Below, piece by piece: positions 1-5,852 of a stretch of DNA of 5,875 bases. The first letter of the stretch is position 1; each line of letters opens with the position of its first letter. This DNA comes from DASWUD01 sp036401755 (GTDB taxonomy: Bacteria; Pseudomonadota; Gammaproteobacteria; Thiohalomonadales; Thiohalomonadaceae), in assembly GCA_036401755.1 (NCBI GenBank), contig DASWUD010000106.1, positions 1 to 5,875 of the forward strand, written 5' to 3'. The position numbers and the translations under genes are program-made. The notes beneath the pieces were generated by a model, which was not told the origin of the DNA, ran no database searches, and saw only the letters and a list, made by a program, of their open reading frames with translations.

Positions 1-6
1 CTCTTT

Positions 7-42
7 GGTTACTTTCTCTTGGCCGCGCAAGAGAAAGTAACC
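7..42. repeat. Perfect palindrome with 15-bp arms (interspersed repeat type)
   Basis: Left arm 7-21 (GGTTACTTTCTCTTG) and right arm 28-42 (CAAGAGAAAGTAACC) are exact reverse complements around the 6-nt spacer GCCGCG. The element would form a very stable hairpin in RNA or a cruciform in DNA. It is followed by a second short GC-rich inverted repeat (GGGG-CAG-CCCC, about 50-60). Read in frame 1, the palindrome encodes FGYFLLAAQEKVT and the frame closes at the TAA at 112-114. From memory, peptides of this FGYFLL..EKVT kind recur as spurious protein tails in many proteobacterial genomes because the underlying DNA repeat is dispersed. I therefore treat it as an intergenic repeat and not a gene. There is no U-tract after the hairpin, so a classical intrinsic terminator is unlikely. 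Confidence 0.8.
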
Positions 43-136
43 TGCGCGCGGGGCAGCCCCCCGCATCAAAATCATCAGTCCGCTACAGCGACACTACATT
101 ACGATGCCCGCTAAAGTGCGATGAGCCTTTTCGCGC

Positions 137-170
137 AAGACAGACTCCCCACCCAGCCGTTATCATTACC
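137..170 (+). promoter_or_regulatory. Candidate sigma70-like promoter of prmA
   Basis: A -10-like TATCAT at 161-166 is preceded by a weak -35-like AAGACA (137-142) at 18-bp spacing. Transcription would start near 173, which suits a prmA start at 199 better than one at 121. The block AGCCGTTATCATTACC (155-170) is 15/16 identical to the block containing the -10 of the dusB promoter (2041-2056). The -35 is poor, so the call rests mainly on the -10 and on the recurrence of the block. Confidence 0.45.
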
Positions 171-198
171 CGCCATCAATTCACCGGTTTTTCTCTCC

Positions 199-1077
199 AT
201 GCCCTGGTTACAACTGATCCTCGAATGCAGCGCCGACGATGCGCCCCTCTACTCCGATCTGCTCAGCGAACAGGGGGCCGCGGCTGTCACCATGGTCGAC
301 AGCGCCGATCAGCCGCTGTTCGAACCCGCCGTCGGCACCACCCCGCTGTGGAACAACACCCGTGTGGTCGGCCTGTTCGAAACCGACGTGGACCTCGACG
401 CGGTGCTGCTGGAGCTGGCCGCGGCACGCGCTCCCGAGCCGCTGCCGCCGCTGCGCATCGAACAGCTGGAAGACAAGGACTGGAACCGCGCCTGGATGGA
501 TACCTTCCAGCCGATGCGCTTCGGCGAGCGGGTGTGGATCGTGCCGAGCTGGCATACCCCGCCCGATCCTAAAGGTGTGAATATCCTGCTCGACCCGGGC
601 CTCGCCTTCGGCACCGGCACCCACCCCACCACGCGCCTCTGCCTGGAGTGGCTCGATGGCCATGCGCCGCGTGGCGCCAAGGTGATCGACTACGGCTGCG
701 GCTCCGGCATCCTCGCCATCGCCGCCGCACTGCTGGGTGCCGAGGCGGTGCTGTGCATCGACAACGACCCGCAGGCACTGATCGCCACGCGCGACAACGC
801 CGCACGCAACCAGGTGGAGAGCAGGCTCATCGCAATGCTGCCGGAGAGCGCCCCAGAAACCACCTGCGATCTGCTGCTGGCCAACATCCTGGCCGGCGCA
901 TTGATGGAGCTGGCGGAGAAATTTTCACATCTGGTTGTGCCCGGCGGTCAGGTGGTGCTGTCTGGCATCCTGCCGGAACAAGCCGAAGCGGTGCGTGAGA
1001 GCTATCTGCCCTGGTTTGAGATGGCGGCGCCGGTGGAACACGACGGCTGGATCCGCTTGGAAGGGCGGCGGAAATAG
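199..1077 (+). CDS. prmA: Ribosomal protein L11 methyltransferase PrmA
   Basis: Cytoplasmic SAM-dependent enzyme that methylates amino groups of ribosomal protein L11. The frame stays open back to an ATG at 121, but I choose the ATG at 199 (MPWLQLILEC). It gives 292 aa, almost the E. coli length (293), and homologues typically begin with a similar Pro-Trp-Leu/hydrophobic strand. The extra 26 residues (MSLFAQDRLP...) look non-conserved and overlap a likely promoter. Numbering from 199: an N-terminal substrate-recognition domain (about 1-60), a linker with EDKDWNRAW (about 91-99), the family signature DPGLAFGTGTHPTT (132-145), SAM motif I VIDYGCGSGIL (162-172), the acidic IDNDP strand end (about 186-190) and LLLANILAG (225-233). 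No clear Shine-Dalgarno precedes either start. The zinc-ribbon membrane-protein gene follows 17 bp downstream on the same strand, so the two are probably co-transcribed. Confidence 0.95.
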   Translation: MPWLQLILECSADDAPLYSDLLSEQGAAAVTMVDSADQPLFEPAVGTTPLWNNTRVVGLFETDVDLDAVLLELAAARAPEPLPPLRIEQLEDKDWNRAWMDTFQPMRFGERVWIVPSWHTPPDPKGVNILLDPGLAFGTGTHPTTRLCLEWLDGHAPRGAKVIDYGCGSGILAIAAALLGAEAVLCIDNDPQALIATRDNAARNQVESRLIAMLPESAPETTCDLLLANILAGALMELAEKFSHLVVPGGQVVLSGILPEQAEAVRESYLPWFEMAAPVEHDGWIRLEGRRK

Positions 1078-1094
1078 GCTAACTTGGCGCCGCC

Positions 1095-2012
1095 ATGTTT
1101 ACCCGCTGCCCCACCTGCCACACCCTGTTCCGCATTCAGCCGCAGCACCTCAAGGCGGCGCGCGGCAAGGTCCGTTGCGGCTCCTGCCAGGTGGTGTTCG
1201 ATGCCCTTGAGTTCCTGGTCAATCAGGATGAGTTGAGCGCGGCCGAACTTTCGGCCCTCGCCAAGGCAGAAGCCGATGGCCGCCAGCAGCAACTTCCCTT
1301 TGACGATCTCGCCACCCCGCTCCCGCAGCATGAATCATCCCCTCTCCAGCCGGAGGCTGTCGCTCCAGAACGACCAGCAGCGGCTGTGGAGCCGGAAACC
1401 GCCTCCCGGCCCATGGTAAAGAAGCCGGTGATTGAGGAGACGCCTACGGAAAATAGCGTGTCCCAGCCCGAAGAGGTCTCTGCAGTTACCCAGCCACGCC
1501 GCTACGCCCTCCATGTCAGCGACACCGAGCGAATGCCGCCACGGCGCGCCGCCCGCCTCGGCTGGGCCGCGGGCTCGCTGCTGCTGCTGCTCCTGCTGGT
1601 AGGGCAGTTGGCCTTCCTGCAGCGCGACAGTCTCGCCCGCGACCTGCGCTGGCGCCCGTGGCTGGAGCAGATCTGTGGCTACGCGGGGTGTACCCTGCCG
1701 CCGTTGCGGGACCCGCGCGCCATTGAGATGGTGGATCGCAATGTGCAGTCCCACCCCGACTATCTGAACGCGCTGGCCATCACCGCCACCATCGTCAACC
1801 AGGCCCCCTTCGCCCAACCCTATCCCGAGGTGGAGCTGGCGATGACCGACCTCGATCAGAAACGGCTGGCCGCACGCCGCTTCCGGCCCGCCGAATATCT
1901 GGAGCACGACCCCGGCACCCGTCTCATCCCACCGGGAGCCTCGGTCCACATCAAGCTGGAGATCGCCGATCCCGGCCAGGAGGCGGTCGGTTTTGAATTC
2001 GCGTTTTACTAG
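1095..2012 (+). CDS. Zinc-ribbon, single-pass membrane protein with C-terminal DUF3426
   Basis: 305-aa protein with no established biochemical role. An N-terminal MJ0042-type zinc ribbon carries two CxxC knuckles (C5/C8 and C28/C31). A proline-, glutamate- and alanine-rich, probably disordered linker follows (about 45-150). One transmembrane segment is visible at about 155-176 (LGWAAGSLLLLLLLVGQLAF), preceded by arginines, so the zinc ribbon should be cytoplasmic and the C-terminus periplasmic. The C-terminal domain (about 180-305) has DUF3426 traits: the Cys pair C194/C199 in an ICGYAGCTLP context, a VQSHPDYLNAL stretch, N-x-A followed by QPYPEVELAMTDLD, and RRFRPAEYL. The gene sits between prmA and dusB as in many gammaproteobacteria. 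That placement suggests a translation- or envelope-related housekeeping role, but this is only inference. The region before the ATG has no strong Shine-Dalgarno. The family call is firm and the function unknown. Confidence 0.88.
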   Translation: MFTRCPTCHTLFRIQPQHLKAARGKVRCGSCQVVFDALEFLVNQDELSAAELSALAKAEADGRQQQLPFDDLATPLPQHESSPLQPEAVAPERPAAAVEPETASRPMVKKPVIEETPTENSVSQPEEVSAVTQPRRYALHVSDTERMPPRRAARLGWAAGSLLLLLLLVGQLAFLQRDSLARDLRWRPWLEQICGYAGCTLPPLRDPRAIEMVDRNVQSHPDYLNALAITATIVNQAPFAQPYPEVELAMTDLDQKRLAARRFRPAEYLEHDPGTRLIPPGASVHIKLEIADPGQEAVGFEFAFY

Positions 2013-2024
2013 ACCGATTTTTCT

Positions 2025-2056
2025 TTGCCGGCACGCGCCAAGCCGGTATCATTACC
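2025..2056 (+). promoter_or_regulatory. Sigma70-like promoter of dusB-fis
   Basis: TTGCCG (2025-2030) and TATCAT (2047-2052) are separated by 16 bp, a good sigma70 match. Transcription would begin near 2059, leaving an untranslated leader of about 37 nt before dusB. In enterics fis is expressed from the promoter of the upstream dusB gene, so this is the natural place for fis control here. The -10 lies inside the block AGCCGGTATCATTACC (2041-2056), nearly repeated before prmA. I searched 2005-2095 by eye for the Fis-site pattern G..YR..W..YR..C and found no full match. Confidence 0.6.
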
Positions 2057-2095
2057 GCCCCCCCATTTGATTACCGTTGATTGCAGTCATAGCCG

Positions 2096-3085
2096 ATGCG
2101 CATTGGTCCCTACCAACTTGCCAACAATCTGGTGCTCGCCCCCATGGCGGGGGTCACCGACCGTCCGTTCCGCCAGCTCTGCCGCAACATGGGGGCCGGC
2201 CTCGCCGTCTCGGAGATGGTGTCGGCCAACTCGCTGCTGTGGGGCAGCGAGAAGACCAAGCGCCGCGCCGACCACGCCGGCGAGAACGAGCCGCGCTCGG
2301 TGCAGATCATGGGCGCCGACCCGCAGATGATGGCCGAAGCGGCGCGCTACAACGCCGACAACGGCGCGCAGATCATCGACATCAACATGGGTTGCCCGGC
2401 CAAGAAGGTATGCAACGTGGCCGCCGGCTCCGCACTGCTGCGTGACGAGGCCTTGGTCGGCCGCATCCTCGACGCGGTGATCGCTGCCGTGCCCGAGATC
2501 CCGGTCACCCTGAAGATCCGCACCGGCTGGGACCGCGACCACCGCAATGGTGTGACAGTAGCGCGCATCGCCGAGAGTGCCGGCATCCAGTCGCTGGCGG
2601 TGCATGGCCGCACCCGCGCCGACGCCTACACCGGCGAGGCGGAATACGACACCATCGCCGCCATCAAGGCCGCCATCGCCATCCCGGTGCTTGCCAACGG
2701 CGACATCACCTCGCCGCAGAAGGCCAAACAGGTGCTCGATTACACAGGTGTTGACGGCGTGATGATCGGCCGCGCCGCGCAAGGGCGACCGTGGATCTTC
2801 CGCGAGATCCACCACTATCTCACCACCGGCGAGCTGCTGCCCGAGCCTCCGCTGCCGGAAGTGCGCGACATCCTGCTCGGCCATCTGCACAACCTCTACG
2901 CCTTCTACGGCGAGTACACCGGCATGCTGATGGCACGCAAACACATCAGCTGGTACAGCAAGGGACAACCGCACGGCGCCATCTTCCGTCAGGCGGTCAA
3001 TCGCGTTACCACCACCGATGAACAATTAGTCATGGTCACTCATTTCTTTGAGCGACTCATCCAGGGAGAGGAGATCGCCGCATGA
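2096..3085 (+). CDS. dusB: tRNA-dihydrouridine synthase B
   Basis: FMN- and NADPH-dependent cytoplasmic enzyme that reduces a specific D-loop uridine of tRNA to dihydrouridine. The length is 329 aa against about 321 in E. coli. Visible in order: N-terminal MRIGPYQLANNLVLAPMAGV with the FMN-binding PMAGVTDRPFR (16-26), the Dus signature DINMGCPAKKV with the catalytic proton-donor cysteine C100, TLKIRTGW with K140, the HGRTR motif (170-174), NGDI (201-204), GRAAQGRPWIFREI (225-238) and RKHISWY (281-287) in the C-terminal helical domain. The ATG at 2096 gives the conserved N-terminus, though its Shine-Dalgarno is weak. The TGA overlaps the fis ATG in an ATGA arrangement (3082-3085), so dusB and fis are translationally coupled in one transcript. 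The paralogue DusA is a less likely alternative because the sequence and the fis linkage are DusB-specific. Confidence 0.96.
   Translation: MRIGPYQLANNLVLAPMAGVTDRPFRQLCRNMGAGLAVSEMVSANSLLWGSEKTKRRADHAGENEPRSVQIMGADPQMMAEAARYNADNGAQIIDINMGCPAKKVCNVAAGSALLRDEALVGRILDAVIAAVPEIPVTLKIRTGWDRDHRNGVTVARIAESAGIQSLAVHGRTRADAYTGEAEYDTIAAIKAAIAIPVLANGDITSPQKAKQVLDYTGVDGVMIGRAAQGRPWIFREIHHYLTTGELLPEPPLPEVRDILLGHLHNLYAFYGEYTGMLMARKHISWYSKGQPHGAIFRQAVNRVTTTDEQLVMVTHFFERLIQGEEIAA
3063..3073 (+). promoter_or_regulatory. Strong Shine-Dalgarno for fis inside the dusB 3' end
   Basis: AGGGAGAGGAG ends 8 nt before the fis ATG at 3082. It is the best ribosome-binding site in the conserved block and lies within the last codons of dusB. 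It supports the 3082 start and suggests that fis can be translated more strongly than dusB from the shared message. Confidence 0.75.
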
Positions 3086-3339
3086 GCGATAAACGGTCCG
3101 AGGGCTGCTCAGCCCCCTTCAATGGCTGCGTGCGCAAAGCGCTGCAGAAATATCTGGCCGATCTGGGCGAGCACCCGGTGGGCAATCTCTACGAGCTGAT
3201 GCTGAGCGAAGTGGAGAAGCCGCTGCTGGAGACGGTGCTGGCCCACGTGCAGGGCAACCAGACCCGCGCTGCCGAGATGCTCGGCATCAATCGCGGCACG
3301 CTGCGCAAGAAGATGGCGCAGTACGACATCGAACTCTAA
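3082..3339 (+). CDS. fis: DNA-binding protein Fis (short form)
   Basis: Small homodimeric nucleoid protein that bends DNA and regulates rRNA, tRNA and growth-phase genes. At 85 aa it is shorter than E. coli Fis (98 aa). Residues 16-55 correspond to helices A and B of the dimer core (CVRKALQKYLADL ... LYELMLSEVEKPLLETVL). Residues 57-79 form the helix-turn-helix, with NQTRAAEMLGINRGTLRKK almost the enteric sequence. The DNA-contacting residues equivalent to E. coli N84, R85, T87, R89 and K90 are N70, R71, T73, R75 and K76. The missing length is N-terminal: only about 15 residues precede helix A instead of about 29, so the beta-hairpin arm that contacts serine invertases in E. coli is shortened or absent. 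The start is fixed by a strong Shine-Dalgarno and the 4-bp overlap with dusB. Confidence 0.96.
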   Translation: MSDKRSEGCSAPFNGCVRKALQKYLADLGEHPVGNLYELMLSEVEKPLLETVLAHVQGNQTRAAEMLGINRGTLRKKMAQYDIEL

Positions 3340-3374
3340 CCATTCATCACGTCAAACAATAAGCGAGCAGCTCC

Positions 3375-4979
3375 ATGAACAAAATCCAGCGTGCCCTCAT
3401 CAGTGTCTCCGACAAGACCGGCATCGTCGACTTCGCCAAATCCCTGGCGGCGATGGGGGTCGAGATCCTCTCCACCGGCGGCACCGCCAAGCTGCTCGCG
3501 CAGAACGGCGTGAAGGTGATCGAGGTCTCCGACTACACCGGCTTCCCCGAGATGATGGATGGCCGCGTCAAGACGCTGCACCCGAAGATCCACGGCGGCA
3601 TCCTCGGCCGGCGCGGCACCGATGACGGCGTGATGAAACAGCACAACATCGGCGGCATCGACCTGGTGGTGGTCAACCTCTACCCGTTCGAACAGACCGT
3701 CGCCAAGCCCGGCTGCACCCTGGAGGACGCCATCGAGAACATCGACATCGGCGGTCCCACCATGATTCGCGCCGCGGCCAAGAACCACAAGGATGTCACC
3801 ATCGTGGTCGACGCCGCCGACTACAGCCGCGTGCTCGACGAGATGAAGGCCAACCACGGCGCCACCACCCACCAGACCCGTTTCGATCTGATGGTGAAGA
3901 CCTTCGAACACACCGCGCGCTACGACGGCATGATCGCCAACTACTTCGGCAAGCTGGTTTCAGATCAGCACGACGCACAGGGAAGTGCTGGTGTCGCGGG
4001 AGGCACGATGCCGGGAGCGACCTTCCCGCGCACCTTCAACAGCCAGTTCCGCAAGGTGCAGGAGATGCGTTATGGCGAAAACCCGCACCAGAAGGCCGCG
4101 TTCTACGTGGAGCACGCGCCTGAGCTCGGCAGCGTGGCCACCGCCAGACAGCTGCAGGGCAAGGAGCTCTCCTACAACAACATCGGCGACACCGATGCGG
4201 CACTGGAGTGCGTCAAGCAGTTTGATGGCACACCCGCCTGCGTCATCGTCAAGCACGCCAACCCGTGCGGCGTGGCCATCGGCAGTACGCTGCTGGAAGC
4301 CTATGACCGCGCCTACCAGACCGACCCCGAGTCGGCCTTCGGCGGCATCATCGCCTTCAACGGCCGCCTCGATGGCGAAACTGCCCGGATGATCGTCGAG
4401 CGCCAGTTCGTCGAGGTGATCATCGCTCCCGAAGTGAGTCCCGAAGCGATCGAAGCCGTGGCTGCCAAGAAGAACGTGCGCCTGCTTGCCTGCGGCCAAT
4501 GGCCCGCGCAACCTGCCGCGCGTCTCGACTACAAGCGCGTCACCGGCGGCCTGCTGGTGCAGGAGGCCGACCTGCTGCTCTCCGGCGAGATCAAGGTGGT
4601 CACCAAGCGCGCCCCGACCGCCAAAGAGATGGAAGACCTGCTGTTCACCTGGCGCATCGCCAAGTTCGTCAAATCCAACGCCATCGTCTACGGCAAGGAG
4701 CAGATGACCATCGGCGTGGGTGCCGGCCAGATGAGCCGCGTCAACTCCGCGCGCATCGCCGCCATCAAGGCCGAGCACGCCGGCCTCGAAGTGAAGGGTT
4801 CGGTGATGGCCTCTGACGCCTTCTTCCCGTTCCGTGACAGCATCGACAATGCCGCCGCCGCCGGCATCGCCGCAGTGATCCAACCGGGCGGTTCGATGCG
4901 TGACGAAGAGGTGATCGCCGCCGCCGACGAACACGGCATGGCGATGGTCTTCACCGGCATGCGCCACTTCCGTCACTAA
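3375..4979 (+). CDS. purH: Bifunctional AICAR formyltransferase / IMP cyclohydrolase PurH
   Basis: Catalyses the last two steps of de novo IMP synthesis: formylation of AICAR with 10-formyl-tetrahydrofolate, then ring closure of FAICAR to IMP. The length is 534 aa against 529 in E. coli, and both domains are complete. The N-terminal MGS-like cyclohydrolase domain (about 1-195) has SVSDKTG (10-16), STGGTAKLL (33-41), the DGRVKTLHPKIHGGIL stretch (62-77), NLYPF (101-105) and the IDIGGPTMIRAAAKN stretch (123-137). A glycine/alanine-rich linker (about 197-216) joins it to the formyltransferase domain. That domain has RYGENPHQKA (232-241), SYNNIGDTDAALE (266-278), the catalytic Lys-His pair K293/H294 in VKHANPCGVA, KSNAIVYGKE (433-442) and SDAFFPFRDS (480-489). 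The gene starts 35 bp after fis, with only a weak GCGAG Shine-Dalgarno, and is probably co-transcribed with it. A strong hairpin follows 18 bp after the stop. Confidence 0.97.
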   Translation: MNKIQRALISVSDKTGIVDFAKSLAAMGVEILSTGGTAKLLAQNGVKVIEVSDYTGFPEMMDGRVKTLHPKIHGGILGRRGTDDGVMKQHNIGGIDLVVVNLYPFEQTVAKPGCTLEDAIENIDIGGPTMIRAAAKNHKDVTIVVDAADYSRVLDEMKANHGATTHQTRFDLMVKTFEHTARYDGMIANYFGKLVSDQHDAQGSAGVAGGTMPGATFPRTFNSQFRKVQEMRYGENPHQKAAFYVEHAPELGSVATARQLQGKELSYNNIGDTDAALECVKQFDGTPACVIVKHANPCGVAIGSTLLEAYDRAYQTDPESAFGGIIAFNGRLDGETARMIVERQFVEVIIAPEVSPEAIEAVAAKKNVRLLACGQWPAQPAARLDYKRVTGGLLVQEADLLLSGEIKVVTKRAPTAKEMEDLLFTWRIAKFVKSNAIVYGKEQMTIGVGAGQMSRVNSARIAAIKAEHAGLEVKGSVMASDAFFPFRDSIDNAAAAGIAAVIQPGGSMRDEEVIAAADEHGMAMVFTGMRHFRH

Positions 4980-4997
4980 GGCTGCGACGCTCCCCAA

Positions 4998-5036
4998 AAG
5001 AGAAGGGCCGCAACTGCGGCCCTTCTCTTCTTATTC
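4998..5036 (+). terminator. Strong hairpin terminator after purH, possibly bidirectional
   Basis: A perfect 14-bp stem (4998-5011 with 5016-5029, AAGAGAAGGGCCGC / GCGGCCCTTCTCTT) has a tetraloop AACT. It is followed by a modest pyrimidine/T-rich tail, CTTATTCT. Read on the minus strand the stem is followed directly by TTTTGGGG. It may therefore also stop transcription arriving from the minus-strand gene on the right. The position 18 bp after the purH stop supports termination of the dusB-fis-purH transcript here. Confidence 0.85.
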
Positions 5037-5047
5037 TGATAAAACAA

Positions 5048-5083
5048 TTAACCGCACAGGGCGCAAAGATCGCGAAGGAAAAA
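5048..5083 (+). repeat. Left copy of a GCGAAGGA-type interspersed repeat
   Basis: The sequence begins TTAACCGC and continues with degenerate units of the form GCGCAAAG / CGCGAAGGA. The minus strand of the right flank (5852 down to 5821) begins with the same TTAACCGC and is built from the same units (GCGAAGGAC, GCGAAGGAG, GCGCAAAGT). The two copies are inverted relative to each other and bound the AT-rich stretch with the frameshifted gene. From memory, similar short GCGAAGG/GCGCAAAG repeats are common between genes in environmental proteobacteria. I could not verify this here. Confidence 0.55.
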
Positions 5084-5171
5084 TCGCGTTATTAACTTCA
5101 GGCACCGGCTCTAACCCTGCCGTTTTGTATATCCAATACATGCGGCGCAAAGAGATTACACTCTAACCTGA

Positions 5172-5426
5172 TTAAAAAAACGGCTTCCAGCAGCTATTTG
5201 CATCTTCATAGGTAACACTTACTTGGCTATTGGACGGAAATTGAATGTACTCAGCTAGCGTATACTCCTTTTTTTGCTTCCACGCGAACGTCACCGAGCT
5301 GCTTTGTATTGTAGATGTAGCATCTGAGTTGTTAACCCAAGCTTGGGTTGGACTACCCTTCTTTTGAGATAAATCACTAACTAGTAAATACATCAAATCT
5401 TGGTTTGAGATGCTTTTGAACGTTAA
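5172..5426 (-). pseudogene. 3' part of the frameshifted exported-protein gene
   Basis: This frame is open on the minus strand from 5426 (after an in-frame TAG at 5427-5429) to the TAA at 5172-5174. The earliest listed-style start would be a TTG at 5396 (MMYLLVSDLSQKKGSP...), but no Shine-Dalgarno precedes it, so an independent gene is unlikely. The sequence reads as the second half of a small secreted domain: a helix-like LLVSDLSQKKG, then alternating polar/hydrophobic strands (SVTFAWKQKKEYTLAEYIQF, QVSVTYEDANSCW) ending near a cysteine. It overlaps the 5' piece by 47 nt (5380-5426) in a frame offset by one base. Removing one base in the overlap joins both pieces into one 161-residue protein. 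The family is not recognised. Confidence is in the pieces belonging together, not in any function. Confidence 0.6.
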
Positions 5427-5658
5427 CTAGTCTGCCCTCGCAAAAAAAGAGTCCATAGAATCTCGGTCCCGTTGCAGATGTAATATCACTAAAATATCGT
5501 GTACGCTCGCTACCGGATACGCTAAGCCCCATGGCTTTTGCATGCAATTCTGCATCAACCACTGTCATGCCGCTTTTAAAACCATCAATTTCGAATGCGC
5601 GCAAAGTTCCTGCGAGAATGATTAACAATACGAAAAAAGCTGTTTTTACGAAAAACAC
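5377..5658 (-). CDS. Putative exported protein of unknown family, 5' part, frameshifted
   Basis: The 93-codon frame starts at a GTG (5656-5658), seven bases after a strong GGGAGGG Shine-Dalgarno, so initiation here is convincing. The protein begins with a signal peptide: MFFVK, a hydrophobic core FFVLLIILAG, and a probable cleavage site after the LRA at about residues 19-21, giving a mature start of FEIDGFKSGM. The mature part has a GMTVVDAELHAKAMGL segment, resembling the Gly-Met-Thr start of a helix seen in several small periplasmic domains, and FFCEGRLVNVQ with one cysteine. The frame then ends at TAG (5377-5379) in mid-domain. The continuation is found one frame over (5172-5426). Codon use and AT content differ strongly from the prmA-purH block, which suggests acquired DNA. 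The family is not recognised. It could be a decaying gene or an assembly error in an intact one. Confidence 0.6.
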   Translation of the reverse strand: MFFVKTAFFVLLIILAGTLRAFEIDGFKSGMTVVDAELHAKAMGLSVSGSERTRYFSDITSATGPRFYGLFFCEGRLVNVQKHLKPRFDVFTS

Positions 5659-5665
5659 AGCTCGT

Positions 5666-5672
5666 CCCTCCC
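5666..5672 (-). promoter_or_regulatory. Shine-Dalgarno of the minus-strand exported-protein gene
   Basis: On the minus strand GGGAGGG lies 7 nt before the GTG start at 5658. It decides the start and shows that the first part of the gene retains a working initiation region despite the downstream frameshift. I did not find a convincing -35/-10 pair in the 150 bases further upstream, only weak boxes. Confidence 0.7.
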
Positions 5673-5820
5673 TTTTTATTCATTGAATATCTGTCCGTTT
5701 AAGTTGCAATCTCATTTAGGATAAAGACTTTAATACGATACACCCCAACACATTCGATGCAACAAGGTTGTGCCCTTCAGATATCGCGTCTTGTATACAT
5801 TGACACAATCCGCGGTTTTT
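5673..5820. other. AT-rich non-coding stretch upstream of the minus-strand gene
   Basis: No open frame of useful length or recognisable RNA gene is seen here. It should hold the promoter of the minus-strand gene. Candidate boxes on that strand are weak (TTGCAT-16-TATCGT near 5725-5755), so I do not call a promoter. An imperfect palindrome TTGTATACATTGACACAA occurs near 5791-5808 and is too degenerate to be called an operator. Confidence 0.4.
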
Positions 5821-5852
5821 ACTTTGCGCTCCTTCGCGTCCTTCGCGGTTAA
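5821..5852 (-). repeat. Right copy of the GCGAAGGA-type repeat, inverted
   Basis: Read on the minus strand from 5852: TTAACCGC, then GAAGGACGC, GAAGGAGCGC, AAAGT. The first eight bases match the left copy (5048-5055) exactly and the rest is the same kind of degenerate short unit. A TTTA microsatellite of three units (5855-5866) lies beside it. Together with the left copy it brackets about 0.74 kb of AT-rich sequence. Confidence 0.55.

Noticed and set aside
1..114. Open frame 1 peptide as the C-terminus of an upstream gene
   Set aside because: Half of it is the palindromic repeat and the rest shows no family pattern. It is better explained as read-through of a DNA repeat.
1335..1949. Minus-strand open frame opposite the DUF3426 gene
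   Set aside because: It is Gly/Gln/Arg-rich with no motif and no ribosome-binding site, opposite a recognisable zinc-ribbon membrane protein.
2087..3025. Long minus-strand open frame (312 codons) opposite dusB
   Set aside because: It is the antisense shadow of a GC-rich gene with strong third-position bias. Its His/Asp/Gly/Val-rich translation has no domain pattern, while the plus strand encodes a clear DusB.
3960..4997. Long minus-strand open frame (345 codons) opposite purH
   Set aside because: Same antisense effect. The translation is low in information and the plus strand carries catalytic PurH motifs throughout.
5109..5168. Direct repeat CTCTAACC at 5109-5116 and 5161-5168
   Set aside because: Eight bases recurring 52 bp apart can arise by chance. 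There are no inverted ends or other signs of a target-site duplication.
5172..5396. Independent small gene starting at the TTG at 5396
   Set aside because: There is no Shine-Dalgarno, it overlaps the upstream frame, and the protein starts in mid-domain. A frameshifted continuation fits better.
5791..5808. Imperfect palindrome TTGTATACATTGACACAA as an operator or attachment site
   Set aside because: Only about 12 of 18 positions are symmetric and no regulator or integrase gene is nearby.
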